This document shows positions 43,359-52,603 of a stretch of DNA of 64,000 bases, one piece after another. The DNA is from Alkalimarinus alittae (lineage in GTDB: Bacteria > Pseudomonadota > Gammaproteobacteria > Pseudomonadales > Oleiphilaceae), in assembly GCF_026016465.1 (NCBI RefSeq), contig NZ_CP100390.1:2772501-2836500 (forward strand), read 5' to 3'. Numbering within the stretch: the stretch's first letter is position 1; each line of letters starts with the position of its first letter. The notes beneath the pieces were generated by a model that saw only the letters and a program-made list of their open reading frames with translations, was not told the DNA's origin and searched no databases. The position numbers and the translations under genes were made by a program.

Positions 43359-45551
43359 TTATGCATAACGCTGTAACAAACTGGGAATATCAAGAATTAA
43401 CGCTATCCGTCCATCACCCGTTATCGTTGCCCCAGACATACCCGGTGTGCCATGCAGCATTCGCCCTAACGGTTTAATAACCACTTCTTCTTGGCCAACC
43501 AATTGGTCCACAACAAAGCCTACTCGTTTAGTCCCTACCGATACTATAACAACATGTGCAGATTCTGCTTCAGGCTGATTTGGCGTACCCTTAACTAACC
43601 ATCGTTTAATATGGAAAAGTGGATACACGTTATCTCTCACCACGACACACTCTTGACCATCAACAATATTTGTACTCGATAAGTCGAGATGAAAAATTTC
43701 AACAACACTTACAAGCGGAAATGCAAACGACTGGTCATCGAGTAACACCATTAGCGTCGGCATAATTGCCAACGTTAACGGTACTTTAATAACAATGTGA
43801 GAGCCGCTACCCAAGACAGAGTCTATAGCGATGGTGCCGTTAAGTTGCGTAATTTTAGTCTTAACAACATCCATCCCAACACCACGCCCTGATACATCCG
43901 AGATTTCTACTTTGGTAGAAAAACCAGGCGCAAAGATCAAATTGAAGCACTCTGTATCAGTTAGTCTTTCAGCGGCATCTTCGTCAAACAACCCTTTTTC
44001 AACAGCTTTTCGTCGCAGAACATCGGGGTCCATACCCGCCCCGTCATCCTTAATAGAGAGAAGGATATGGTCACCTTCCTGCTCTGCCGCTAAAATAACC
44101 TGACCTATTCTTGGTTTACCATTGGCTTCTCTGATGTCAGGTAATTCGACTCCATGATCAACTGCGTTTCTCACCAAGTGAACAAGGGGATCAGATAACG
44201 CTTCAACCAAGTTTTTATCTAGGTCGGTATCTTCACCTTTCAAAACAAGATTAACTTCTTTCTTCAAGTTTCTGGCGAGATCTCTTACCACTCGAGGGAA
44301 TCGGCCAAATACCTTTTTAATCGGCTGCATCCTCGTTTGCATCACAGCAGATTGTAAATCGCCAGTCACGACATCTAAATTAGACACCGCTTTATGCATT
44401 GCTTCATTTTCACTTTCGTCGCCAAGCCGCTTGAGTCGATTTCTAACCAAGACTAACTCACCGACCATATTCATGATGTCATCGAGTCGCTTAGTATCAA
44501 CGCGCACGGTTGTTTCAGTAGCGATCGATTGTTCTTTGCTTGCAGGTTTTTTTGCGGCTGCGGGAGTGACAGGCGCAGCTGGCTTAGGTGCCGCTTTGGG
44601 AGCGGGTTCGGGCTTTGGCTTACTTTCTGGAGTTGGCTTGCTACCGCCCACAGTAGGGCCTTTCCCTTGTCCATGTAAGTCGTCGAGTAGTTTATCGAAT
44701 TCACTGTCGTCGATTACATCAGATGATTCATCACTCGCTGGCGCCCCTGTTGATGGCGCATCAGCAGGCGTAGAAGCACCTCCACTCGCTACTTCATCTT
44801 TAAACTGGCCTTTACCGTGCAAGTCATCAAGTAAACGCTCAAATTCATCATCGGTAATTTCACCGGACTCAGGGGCAGCAAGCTCAGAGGCGACATTATC
44901 GTCTGCGCTACTGTGTTTACCCGTTCCATGTAAGTCATCTAACAGTTTTTCAAACTCTTCATCAGTAATTTCATCATCAGATGAGACTGAAGGTGCGTCT
45001 ACATTAGACGTCGCGTCCGAAGGCGTTTCTGGTGAATCAAGCGCATTGAGTAATTGCTCAAACTCATCATCTGTAATATCACCGTCTTCTGGAGCATTGT
45101 CTACTGAAGGGGCCTCATCAACTGTTATAGACGTATCGTCTGATACAGCTGCGCCTGCGACTTCAGGCACTGCAAGTTTTGCGAGGGCTTCTATAAGAGC
45201 AGGATTAGCCGGAACAAGTTCCTCTCTGTTTCGGCACTGATCAAACATTTCATTAACGACGTCAAGCGCTTGCAGTACTACATCCATCAACTCTGCGTCG
45301 ACCCTGCGCTTGCCATTACGAAGAATATCAAACACATTCTCCGCTACGTGACAGCACTCAACCAACGCATCAAGCTGTAGAAAACCAGCTCCGCCTTTTA
45401 CTGTATGAAACCCACGAAAAATCGCGTTAAGCAAATCCGTATCATCCGGATTTTGCTCCAAATCCACCAGTTGCTCTGACAGAAGCTCAAGAATTTCCCC
45501 AGACTCTACTAAAAAGTCTTGAAGAATCTCTTCATCCGCTTCAAACCCCAT
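43359..45551 (-). CDS. cheA: chemotaxis histidine kinase CheA
   Basis: CheA is a 730-residue receptor-controlled kinase phosphorylating CheY and CheB. The Hpt (P1) domain is residues 1-105 with H49 in RGFHTVKGG. A long linker carries four copies of a GEITDDEFE-x-LLDDLHG-like motif (about 152-298). Dimerisation begins near 335 (VRVDTKRLDDIMNMVGEL). The ATPase domain has the N box LVRNAVDHG and G boxes DDGAGMD and SGRGVGMDVV. The C-terminal CheW-like domain (about 590-730) ends the protein. A clear P2 CheY-binding domain was not recognised; the repeats sit where it would be. Confidence 0.96.
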   Translation of the reverse strand: MGFEADEEILQDFLVESGEILELLSEQLVDLEQNPDDTDLLNAIFRGFHTVKGGAGFLQLDALVECCHVAENVFDILRNGKRRVDAELMDVVLQALDVVNEMFDQCRNREELVPANPALIEALAKLAVPEVAGAAVSDDTSITVDEAPSVDNAPEDGDITDDEFEQLLNALDSPETPSDATSNVDAPSVSSDDEITDEEFEKLLDDLHGTGKHSSADDNVASELAAPESGEITDDEFERLLDDLHGKGQFKDEVASGGASTPADAPSTGAPASDESSDVIDDSEFDKLLDDLHGQGKGPTVGGSKPTPESKPKPEPAPKAAPKPAAPVTPAAAKKPASKEQSIATETTVRVDTKRLDDIMNMVGELVLVRNRLKRLGDESENEAMHKAVSNLDVVTGDLQSAVMQTRMQPIKKVFGRFPRVVRDLARNLKKEVNLVLKGEDTDLDKNLVEALSDPLVHLVRNAVDHGVELPDIREANGKPRIGQVILAAEQEGDHILLSIKDDGAGMDPDVLRRKAVEKGLFDEDAAERLTDTECFNLIFAPGFSTKVEISDVSGRGVGMDVVKTKITQLNGTIAIDSVLGSGSHIVIKVPLTLAIMPTLMVLLDDQSFAFPLVSVVEIFHLDLSSTNIVDGQECVVVRDNVYPLFHIKRWLVKGTPNQPEAESAHVVIVSVGTKRVGFVVDQLVGQEEVVIKPLGRMLHGTPGMSGATITGDGRIALILDIPSLLQRYA
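44661..45096 (-). repeat. four-copy repeat in the CheA linker
   Basis: Within CheA, four units share the pattern D-x-E-F-E/D-x-L-L-D-D-L-H-G: EFEQLLNALD, EFEKLLDDLHGTG, EFERLLDDLHGKG and EFDKLLDDLHGQG, separated by 30-50 disordered residues. The DNA copies are similar but not identical, so the similarity is maintained at protein level. Confidence 0.85.
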
Positions 45552-45561
45552 GCAGCACTCC

Positions 45562-46350
45562 TCAAAAACCTAGACTGGAGAGTAAATCATCCACATCATC
45601 TTGACTCGAAACCACATCGATACGCTCTTCGGCGTTCATCTGAGGTCCTTCACCACGCTCAATATTATTTTCTTCTTTTTGTTCTAACCACTCATGAACA
45701 GTACCGGTAATTTGATCGACTTTACCCGCCATAGCCACTAAGTTTACAAGATTTTCTTCTACTTCCTGCACCAAGCCTGTTACCCGTTTGATCACTTGAC
45801 CGGTAAGGTCCTGAAAATCTTGGGCAAGCAGGATTTCTGACAAGTTTCGATAAACTTGGTCTGACTGCTGACTTAGCTTATTAAGAAACAAGTCCATTCT
45901 CTTGTATAAAAGACGAAACTCTTCAGGCTTCATCTCTCTACGCCTTAACTTACTCCAATCTCCCTTCAGAATATCGGCCTCTTGCTTCATTTCTGAAGCA
46001 ATTGGCATACTCTCTTCTACAAGGTCTAGCGTTTTATTTGCAGCCTTATTCGTCATATCAACAACGTAAGAGAGTCGATCAGTGGCATCATCTATCTTAG
46101 AGAGCTCGTCTTGATTTGTATCTGCAGCAGAATCAAGGTGAAAATTTCTAATTGACTCATGAAGAGTACGCGTTAAACGCCCGACTTCTTTATACAGACT
46201 TTGATCTCGCGTGGAGTTGAGTTCAGCAACAACCTTTATTGCTTCAGTGATATTGCCTGCGTCTACTAAGTCTTTTAGGTCAGAAGCCTGACGCTTTAGT
46301 TGCGCTTCAAATTCTGGCGTATATTGCGTGTTTTCTTCTTTATTTGTCAT
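45562..46350 (-). CDS. cheZ: CheY-phosphate phosphatase CheZ
   Basis: A 262-residue, mostly helical protein that dephosphorylates CheY. The catalytic glutamine lies in LLAQDFQDLTGQVIKRVT (second glutamine of the DFQDLTGQ stretch is in the family position), and the C-terminus ends in the CheY-binding helix VDDLLSSLGF. It sits 11 bases before cheA and 14 after cheY on the same transcript. Confidence 0.93.
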   Translation of the reverse strand: MTNKEENTQYTPEFEAQLKRQASDLKDLVDAGNITEAIKVVAELNSTRDQSLYKEVGRLTRTLHESIRNFHLDSAADTNQDELSKIDDATDRLSYVVDMTNKAANKTLDLVEESMPIASEMKQEADILKGDWSKLRRREMKPEEFRLLYKRMDLFLNKLSQQSDQVYRNLSEILLAQDFQDLTGQVIKRVTGLVQEVEENLVNLVAMAGKVDQITGTVHEWLEQKEENNIERGEGPQMNAEERIDVVSSQDDVDDLLSSLGF

Positions 46351-46364
46351 GCACTAACCCGCGC

Positions 46365-46751
46365 TCAAGAATCGATACGCTCAAAGATTTTATCAATTTT
46401 CTCTTTTAGCACTGCCGCAGTAAAAGGCTTAACAACATAACCGTTAACCCCTGCCTGAGCCGCAGCAACAATTTGATCCCGCTTGGCCTCAGCTGTCACC
46501 ATCAAAACAGGCAACCCTTTCAAGTTTGCATCTGCTCGTACTGCACGCAGCAAGTCTATACCAGTCATCCCTGGCATATTCCAGTCGGTTACCAAAAAAT
46601 CATACTTGCCCGTCTGAAGCATTGGCAGAGCGGTATTCCCGTCATCTGCTTCATCTGCATTGGTAAAGCCAAGATCCCTTAATAGGTTCTTTATAATTCT
46701 TCTCATAGTTGAAAAATCATCAACTACCAGAATTTTCATATTTTTATCCAA
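46365..46751 (-). CDS. cheY: chemotaxis response regulator CheY
   Basis: A single receiver domain that, when phosphorylated by CheA, binds FliM and reverses the motor. The acceptor D56 is in VTDWNMPGM, with D11 and D12 in [11 protein letters not shown]86-region VTAEAK and the lysine in VVKPFTA. The length is 128 residues if translation starts at the TTG at 46751, which has GGAGG five bases upstream and gives [12 protein letters not shown], aligning with E. coli MADKELKFLVVDD. The ATG at 46739 (MKILVVDD, as in Pseudomonas) has its ribosome binding site too far away. A 175-base gap from fliA suggests its own promoter. Confidence 0.93.
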   Translation of the reverse strand: MDKNMKILVVDDFSTMRRIIKNLLRDLGFTNADEADDGNTALPMLQTGKYDFLVTDWNMPGMTGIDLLRAVRADANLKGLPVLMVTAEAKRDQIVAAAQAGVNGYVVKPFTAAVLKEKIDKIFERIDS

Positions 46752-46926
46752 GTCGACCTCCAAAATGCCGAAGCTGGAACCCTTATCTAGCCCGAACTCT
46801 ATTCAGGTTTATGGTATAAATATAAGTCTAGCTTGAGTTCGAGGGGTATCCAGTTTTTTTTAAAGTTTCGCAAAATCACTACTCTCTTTTTCTTAAAAAA
46901 TTCAAGTAGCTATGTGCATATCAATT

Positions 46927-47658
46927 TTAATGCCAGTCAATAAGCCGAGAACGTAAGCGCAACGCCGCCTGACTATGTATTTGGCTAACCCTCGATTCGC
47001 TTACCGAAAGCACCTCCCCGATTTCTTTCAGGTTGAGCTCTTGATCATAGTAAAGCGAGAGCACTAGCCGCTCGCGCTCGGGCAACGAAGCAATGGCTTT
47101 TACTAATCCTTCTTTAAACGCATCATCCTGTAATTCTGCGTAGGGATTATCCACAGCTTCAGGGGTTTGATCAACGGCTGCATCCCCCCCCTCTAGTATT
47201 TCCTCAAAACTGAAAAGTTTTCCACTCGCACTATCTTTTACACAAGCGTAATACTCATCCAATTCCATATCGAGCTCAGCGGCCACTTCATGATCTTTTG
47301 CGTCGCCTCCTTTAAGATCTTCAACCCGCTTGATCGCTTCTGATATTTTTCGCGTATTTCTATGAACCGACCGGGGTACCCAGTCACCTTTACGAATCTC
47401 ATCCATCATTGCGCCACGTATACGAATACCTGCATAGGTTTCGAATGACGCTCCTTTCGATGGTTCATATTTTTTAGAGGCTTCTAATAGCCCCATCATC
47501 CCAGACTGAATGAGATCGTCGACCTGCACGCTAGCGGGAAGCCTTGCCATTAAATGATAAGCAATACGCTTCACCAAAGGTGCGTGTTGTCGAACTAAAC
47601 TATCAGCCCGTTCAATGTTTGAATCACTATACATCATCTGGCCGTGTACCAATGCCAT
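46927..47658 (-). CDS. fliA: flagellar sigma factor FliA (sigma-28)
   Basis: FliA directs transcription of late flagellar and chemotaxis genes and is held by FlgM until the hook is built. The 243-residue protein has region 2 (LIQSGMMGLLEASKKYEP then SFETYAGIRIRGAMMDEIRKGDWVPRS, core promoter recognition), region 3, and region 4 (SLPERERLVLSLYYDQELNLKEIGEVLSVSESRVSQIHSQAALRLRSRL overall) at about 180-240. It starts 11 bases after fleN, in the flhF-fleN-fliA order seen in polar-flagellum bacteria. flgM is not in this window. Confidence 0.95.
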   Translation of the reverse strand: MALVHGQMMYSDSNIERADSLVRQHAPLVKRIAYHLMARLPASVQVDDLIQSGMMGLLEASKKYEPSKGASFETYAGIRIRGAMMDEIRKGDWVPRSVHRNTRKISEAIKRVEDLKGGDAKDHEVAAELDMELDEYYACVKDSASGKLFSFEEILEGGDAAVDQTPEAVDNPYAELQDDAFKEGLVKAIASLPERERLVLSLYYDQELNLKEIGEVLSVSESRVSQIHSQAALRLRSRLIDWH

Positions 47659-47669
47659 AAATTAATAAT

Positions 47670-48482
47670 TTAAGCCTGCAACAATCGTTCTACAAAAAAC
47701 TCAAGATGACCTCTAGGTGATGACGGTAGAGGCCAGCTATCAGCTTTTTGCGCTAACGATTTATAGGCTAATGAGGCCTTTGCACGAGGATAAGCGTCTA
47801 GCACAGCACGTTGACGTTGCACTGATTTTTTCACCGCTTCATCAAATGGAATACTTCCCACATATTGAAGCGCCACATCAAGAAACCGATCGGTAACTTT
47901 TACCAGCTTTGAGTATAAATGACGTCCCTCTTGCTGGGTTTTAACCATATTGGCCAGCACTCTAAACCGGTGAATACCGTAATCGCGGTTTAATAGTTTA
48001 ATCAGCGCATAGGAATCTGTAATTGAAGTAGGTTCATCAACAACGACTACGAGTATTTCTTGAGCGGCCCTTAAAAAGCTTATAACACCATCAGAAATAC
48101 CGGCTGCAGTATCTACAATAAGAACATCAAGGTCGCCAGAGATCTCACTAAATGCATTGATTAATCCTGCATGCTCAAGCGGACTTAACGACACCATCTT
48201 TTGAGTGCCTGACGAAGCAGGAACAACCTTAATCCCCCCAGGTCCATTGACCATTACTTCTCTCAAACCACACTCACCCGATAACACATCGGATAAATTT
48301 TTATTTGACGTAATACCTAAAAGGACATCAATATTTGCCAACCCTAAGTCGGCATCCAGCACAACAACCCTGCGACCCATTGCAGCAAGCCCCAACGCAA
48401 GGTTGATAGAAACATTACTTTTGCCAATACCACCTTTACCGCCGGTAACCGCAATAACCTGGACTGAATTTGAATTACTCAT
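47670..48482 (-). CDS. fleN: flagellar number regulator FleN (FlhG)
   Basis: A 270-residue MinD-like ATPase that limits flagellar number, binding FleQ in Pseudomonas. The deviant Walker A is GGKGGIGKSN, the family VVVLDADLGLANIDVLLG follows and DTAAGISDGVISF is the switch segment. A C-terminal amphipathic helix suitable for membrane binding is present. The start codon at 48482 overlaps by eight bases the stop of a 24-codon leader frame; its own ribosome binding site (GGGGAA, eleven bases away) is mediocre, so translation may be coupled to that leader. Confidence 0.94.
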   Translation of the reverse strand: MSNSNSVQVIAVTGGKGGIGKSNVSINLALGLAAMGRRVVVLDADLGLANIDVLLGITSNKNLSDVLSGECGLREVMVNGPGGIKVVPASSGTQKMVSLSPLEHAGLINAFSEISGDLDVLIVDTAAGISDGVISFLRAAQEILVVVVDEPTSITDSYALIKLLNRDYGIHRFRVLANMVKTQQEGRHLYSKLVKVTDRFLDVALQYVGSIPFDEAVKKSVQRQRAVLDAYPRAKASLAYKSLAQKADSWPLPSSPRGHLEFFVERLLQA

Positions 48483-48549
48483 ACAGGTGTTTTTCCCCTA
48501 TTACTACTAACGATTTGCTGCTCACTGTGCTTAACGAATAAGTACTCAT
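48475..48549 (-). CDS. putative 24-codon leader peptide coupled to fleN
   Basis: A short frame, MSTYSLSTVSSKSLVVIGEK with four more residues, begins with ATG at 48549. It is preceded by GGAGGTGA at 48563-48556, an unusually good Shine-Dalgarno with six bases to the ATG. Its TAA (48477-48475) overlaps the fleN ATG in ATGAGTAA. Strong initiation and stop-start overlap suggest it is translated and hands ribosomes on to fleN. Coding status is not proved; no family is recognised. Confidence 0.45.
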   Translation of the reverse strand: MSTYSLSTVSSKSLVVIGEKHLYE

Positions 48550-48745
48550 TCTGGTTCACCTCCAGCCACTCTTTGCAGCCATATGAGAGTAGTGCCTCTA
48601 GCGGATGAAGCAACATCACGATCAAACGTTTTCGATTCCAGCCTTAACATTGACTAATAAATAGACTATCAAGTCACCTAGCTGACAGTAAAACAACTAA
48701 ACTTTTCATCAGTTTAGCAGAGGATACTGTTTTATGTTTTTAATT

Positions 48746-50092
48746 TCAGGCGGTGTGACCAAAATACATTGATGAAAACTCATTCGCCCTGCCCGTATTT
48801 TGTATTCGCCCCTGAGTATTAGACAGTAACTCCGACTCAAACTTCTCTTGCTCTTTAAATAAACTAACCCCTCGACTGATAATCGAGTGCGCTTTAGCAA
48901 GGTGAATATCATCTGGTATTTTCTGCCCATCCGTCACATAGGCAACCGATAAACCGCTCAAATACAAAAAGCTTATAACCTCACCTAAGCTGACAGCTTC
49001 GTCCAACTTAGTCACCAAACAACCTGCAAGGCCAACCATCTTATAATAGTGATAGGTAGATTTCATTATTTGCGTTTGGGTGATAGCCGATAGCACTAGA
49101 TAACTTTTAATAGCATATTTAGAGTCACGAATCTCATGCAGTTGTTCAGCCCAATCTGGGTCCTGATGATTTAAGCCTGCTGTATCAATAAGTACGAGCT
49201 TTTTATCCTGCAGAGAGTCAATAACATCATCTAACGAATTATGCTCATCGACGATCCTTACAGGTATATTTAGAATACGCCCAAATACCATTAACTGCTC
49301 ATGCGCAGCTATTCGGTAACGGTCAGTGGTTATTAGCGCTACTGACTCAGGCCCATGCTCTAACACGTACCGTGCAGCCATTTTACCGATGGTGGTCGTT
49401 TTACCAGAGCCGGTTTGACCCACTAATGCATAGATTCCGCCGCGATCAATAAGCTCTTCACTTTCGACAGCCAATACGTGGGAAAGCTCTGCTAATACTC
49501 TATTCCAGGCTTCACTAATATCGGCCCCAGCCTTAATTCCAGGTAACAAAGCATCTATCAGCGTCTTTTCTATCCCCATTCGACCTAATCTATCAGCAAT
49601 ATTCGATCTGACAATTGAAGACTCTGTTTCTTGCTCTTTGCGTGTCTCGTCATTGGTTTTAAGCTGCTGATTAAGTAAATCTCTTAGGTGGTGCAGCTCT
49701 GCTCTCATCGTCTCAAGCTCAGAGACAGGTTGCGCATCTGTATTCGTGGTAGCGTTTGACTGTGTCACACGAGGTTCATTTTCAGTCTCATTTGTTCGAC
49801 GACCTTTAACACCGCTAATCTTCTCTCGCGCTCTTTCCATTTCCTCTTGCAAGCGAACGTGACGCTCAGCCTGCATTCGGCCAATCTGCGTAGGTGAAGG
49901 AGCCTTATCTTCTGCGCTCGTTAGTTCGACTTGGCTCATCGCAAGCTGTTCGTCATAGTCCAGCGCAGTCACTATTTCTACTCCGCCACCGACCTTTTGG
50001 TTAGAAAGAATCACCGCGTCGGCACCCATCTCTTCGCGAACCATACGCAAGGCTTCTTGCATTGTTGCGGCAAAAAAACGTTTTACTTTCAT
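48746..50092 (-). CDS. flhF: flagellar placement GTPase FlhF
   Basis: FlhF is the SRP-type GTPase that sets where the polar flagellum is built. The 448-residue protein starts at the ATG at 50092 (MKVKRFFAATMQEALRMV), which has GAGGAG upstream; an in-frame start 17 codons earlier is not supported. Residues 1-130 are the basic B domain, followed by an N domain (about 140-200) and the G domain with VGQTGSGKTTTIGKMAARY, DTAGLNHQD and TKLDEAVSLGEV. A divergent C-terminal tail ends it. It heads flhF-fleN-fliA, 141 bases from flhA. Confidence 0.95.
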   Translation of the reverse strand: MKVKRFFAATMQEALRMVREEMGADAVILSNQKVGGGVEIVTALDYDEQLAMSQVELTSAEDKAPSPTQIGRMQAERHVRLQEEMERAREKISGVKGRRTNETENEPRVTQSNATTNTDAQPVSELETMRAELHHLRDLLNQQLKTNDETRKEQETESSIVRSNIADRLGRMGIEKTLIDALLPGIKAGADISEAWNRVLAELSHVLAVESEELIDRGGIYALVGQTGSGKTTTIGKMAARYVLEHGPESVALITTDRYRIAAHEQLMVFGRILNIPVRIVDEHNSLDDVIDSLQDKKLVLIDTAGLNHQDPDWAEQLHEIRDSKYAIKSYLVLSAITQTQIMKSTYHYYKMVGLAGCLVTKLDEAVSLGEVISFLYLSGLSVAYVTDGQKIPDDIHLAKAHSIISRGVSLFKEQEKFESELLSNTQGRIQNTGRANEFSSMYFGHTA

Positions 50093-50233
50093 GGCAACTC
50101 TCCTCAACTCTTTCTGGTACTTGGTATTGTCCAAGCACCCCATATCATTTAGCTTATTATTTGACGTTTATTGAGTGGTCATGATTCTTAACCGTCAAAT
50201 TACTGTCTTATTGTGGCGGCTTTACGAACGCGC

Positions 50234-52408
50234 TTACTGTCCGACTGTTGCCACTATCGTTATCTGCTTGTTATCAGGTACTTCCTGATAAGAGAGCACA
50301 TGTAGCCGTTCTATTCCAAACCTTACAAATTTTGCTAGCACAGGCCTTAAAGGAGCTGATACCAGTAGTATCGGCGGCTTACCCATGACCTCTTGACGCT
50401 GAGCGGCATCATTTAACGACCGCTGTAGTTTTTCAATCATTCTAGGCTCAAGCACCAGCCCAACATCGTCTCCCGCGCCAACTTTTTGTGCCTGCTGTAC
50501 AGACTTAAGCAATAGTTGTTCCAACTCAGGGTCCAATGTAATCACCGGTATCTCACCTTCTGCCCCGCAAATATTTTGAATAATCAGACGTTTCAAAGAT
50601 TGTCGCGCTGCAGCCACTAATATCACAGGGTCTTGACTCTTAGGCGTAACGTTCACAATCGCTTCTGCAATGCTTCTCATATCGCGAATAGGCACGTTTT
50701 CTATCAATAAGTTTTGTAGTATTTTCAGTAACAAACTAACCGATAGTGTTGACGGAACAAGCTCCTCACCTAACTTAGGTGAAGCTTTAATCAACTGCTC
50801 TAGCCACTGCTGTACCTCTTCATGCCCTATCAACTCATGAGCGTGCTTTTGTAAGATTTGGTTGAGATGCGTCGCGACCACAGTACTTGCATCTACTACG
50901 GTATATCCAAGCGTTTGTGCATGGTCTTTTTGGCTAGACTCAATCCAAACGGCATCTAAGCCAAAAGCAGGGTCTTTACCTTCGATCCCTTCAAGCTTTC
51001 CGAATACCTGTCCGGGGTTTATCGCTAGCTCACGATCAGGGTGAATTTCCGCCTCTGCCAAATTAACACCCATTAACGTAATGCGATAGACGTTAGGCAT
51101 GAGGTCGAGGTTATCTCTAATGTGTACAGACGGCATCAAAAAGCCCAGCTCTTGAGAAAGCTTCTTCCTAACCCCCTTTATCCTTCCTAAAAGCTGCCCG
51201 CCTTGAGACTTATCAACTAATGGAATCAATCGATAACCCACTTCAAGCCCAACAACATCAACCGTAAGCACGTCATCCCAACCCAACTCTTTAGGCTCGC
51301 CTGATGGCTGCACTGCCTGAGGACTACTGCCAGAAGCCGATGAAGGCGCAACACCCGAAGCCCCGCCTGAAGCCCCTCCACTAGGCGCGCCAGGCCTGAC
51401 CACACCCTCATCAACCTGACCGCGATTAGTTCGATACCAAATATAATATGCCCCCGCCGCTGCAAGCGCTCCTAAACCTAGAAATGCCATATGAGGCATC
51501 CCTGGAATAAGCCCCATAATAATCAAAATCCCGGCTGCCACCGCAAGCGATCGTGGCGAGGCAAACATTTGGTTATACATTTGGTGAGACATATCTTGTG
51601 TAGTACTGACACGCGTCACCATAATAGCGGCTGCGGTTGATAATAATAACGAAGGTATCTGTGCAACCAAACCATCACCAATCGTTAACAGCGAATAGTT
51701 TTCCATGGCTTGGCTAAAATCTAACCCATGCTGAACCATACCAATAGTCAAACCACCAATGATATTTATGACCAGTATCATCAGGCCCGCAACCGCATCA
51801 CCCCGTACAAACTTACTAGCACCATCCATTGAACCGTAAAAATCGGCCTCTTGGGCAATATCTTCACGTCGAGCTTTTGCGTCTTCTTGCCCAATTAAAC
51901 CGGCATTAAGATCTGCATCTATTGCCATTTGCTTACCTGGCATAGCATCTAGGGTAAAGCGCGCGCTAACCTCTGAAACGCGACCGGCACCTTTAGTCAC
52001 TACCGCAAAGTTAATGATCATCAGTATCGCAAACACGACTAAACCTACGGCATAGTTACCGCCAATGACAACCTCACCGAATGCCTCTATCACTTTACCC
52101 GCAGCATCTCCACCTTCATGGCCATACAGCAACACAACGCGTGTCGATGCCACGTTAAGTGCAAGCCTTAGAAGAGTAGCAACCAGCAATATGGTTGGGA
52201 AAATTGCAAAATCAACTGGGCGCATGGCATATACGCAGACAAGTAGAACGACAATCGCTAACGCAATATTAAAGGTAAAAAGTAAATCCAGCAGAAAGGG
52301 AGGCATAGGCAAAATCATCATGCCTAAAATCACTAGCAACAATAACGGTATGCCAAGATTACCCTGCGTAAGGCTTTTAAAATTTTCTAAGCTGAATGCT
52401 TGTACCAT
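50234..52408 (-). CDS. flhA: flagellar export gate protein FlhA
   Basis: A 724-residue export-gate protein. Eight membrane helices fill the N-terminal half (first at about residues 20-40), with the FHIPEP motif region KGAGRVSEVSARFTLDAMPGKQMAIDADLNAG (in parts) near residue 150-180; the C-terminal cytoplasmic domain (from about 360) is preceded by a Gly/Ser/Pro-rich linker around residues 325-350. The start at 52408 (MVQAFSLENF) matches homologues; a GTG ten codons upstream is not supported. A sigma-54-like element lies about 75 bases upstream. Confidence 0.96.
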   Translation of the reverse strand: MVQAFSLENFKSLTQGNLGIPLLLLVILGMMILPMPPFLLDLLFTFNIALAIVVLLVCVYAMRPVDFAIFPTILLVATLLRLALNVASTRVVLLYGHEGGDAAGKVIEAFGEVVIGGNYAVGLVVFAILMIINFAVVTKGAGRVSEVSARFTLDAMPGKQMAIDADLNAGLIGQEDAKARREDIAQEADFYGSMDGASKFVRGDAVAGLMILVINIIGGLTIGMVQHGLDFSQAMENYSLLTIGDGLVAQIPSLLLSTAAAIMVTRVSTTQDMSHQMYNQMFASPRSLAVAAGILIIMGLIPGMPHMAFLGLGALAAAGAYYIWYRTNRGQVDEGVVRPGAPSGGASGGASGVAPSSASGSSPQAVQPSGEPKELGWDDVLTVDVVGLEVGYRLIPLVDKSQGGQLLGRIKGVRKKLSQELGFLMPSVHIRDNLDLMPNVYRITLMGVNLAEAEIHPDRELAINPGQVFGKLEGIEGKDPAFGLDAVWIESSQKDHAQTLGYTVVDASTVVATHLNQILQKHAHELIGHEEVQQWLEQLIKASPKLGEELVPSTLSVSLLLKILQNLLIENVPIRDMRSIAEAIVNVTPKSQDPVILVAAARQSLKRLIIQNICGAEGEIPVITLDPELEQLLLKSVQQAQKVGAGDDVGLVLEPRMIEKLQRSLNDAAQRQEVMGKPPILLVSAPLRPVLAKFVRFGIERLHVLSYQEVPDNKQITIVATVGQ

Positions 52409-52478
52409 AGGTATTCCAATCAACACATAAAAGCGCACTGACGCTTTTTTGACATAAATTATTAGATAATAATGTTGA

Positions 52479-52495
52479 TTGCAGGAACCATACCG
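52479..52495 (-). promoter_or_regulatory. weak sigma-54-type promoter candidate for flhA
   Basis: On the minus strand CGGTATGGTTCCTGCA has GG and GC separated by ten bases, as required by sigma-54, and partial agreement with TGGCACG-N4-TTGCA. Position before flhA suits the FleQ/sigma-54 control of flhA in Pseudomonas. Confidence 0.4.
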
Positions 52496-52603
52496 ACTTT
52501 AGTGTTTTATCTTATTTTGTTTCCGGTACTGGTCAGACGTCGCGTTAATGCTGAGGTTTCAAGTTAACATGAGGTGATATAAATCTCCCTTTTGAAATAG
52601 GCA

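Noticed and set aside
44431-45240. A 269-codon open frame on the plus strand opposite cheA
   Set aside because: It is antisense to the CheA linker repeats; its Ser-rich composition is what the complement of Asp/Glu codons yields, and no domain is visible.
46752-46926. FliA-type promoter before cheY
   Set aside because: TAAACCTG and CTAGATAA occur on the minus strand, but the spacing is two bases too long and the match is partial.
50116-50139. Inverted repeat GGTACTTGG / CCAAGCACC between flhA and flhF as a terminator
   Set aside because: It has an internal mismatch and no T-run, and lies upstream of flhF rather than just after a gene end; its role cannot be judged.
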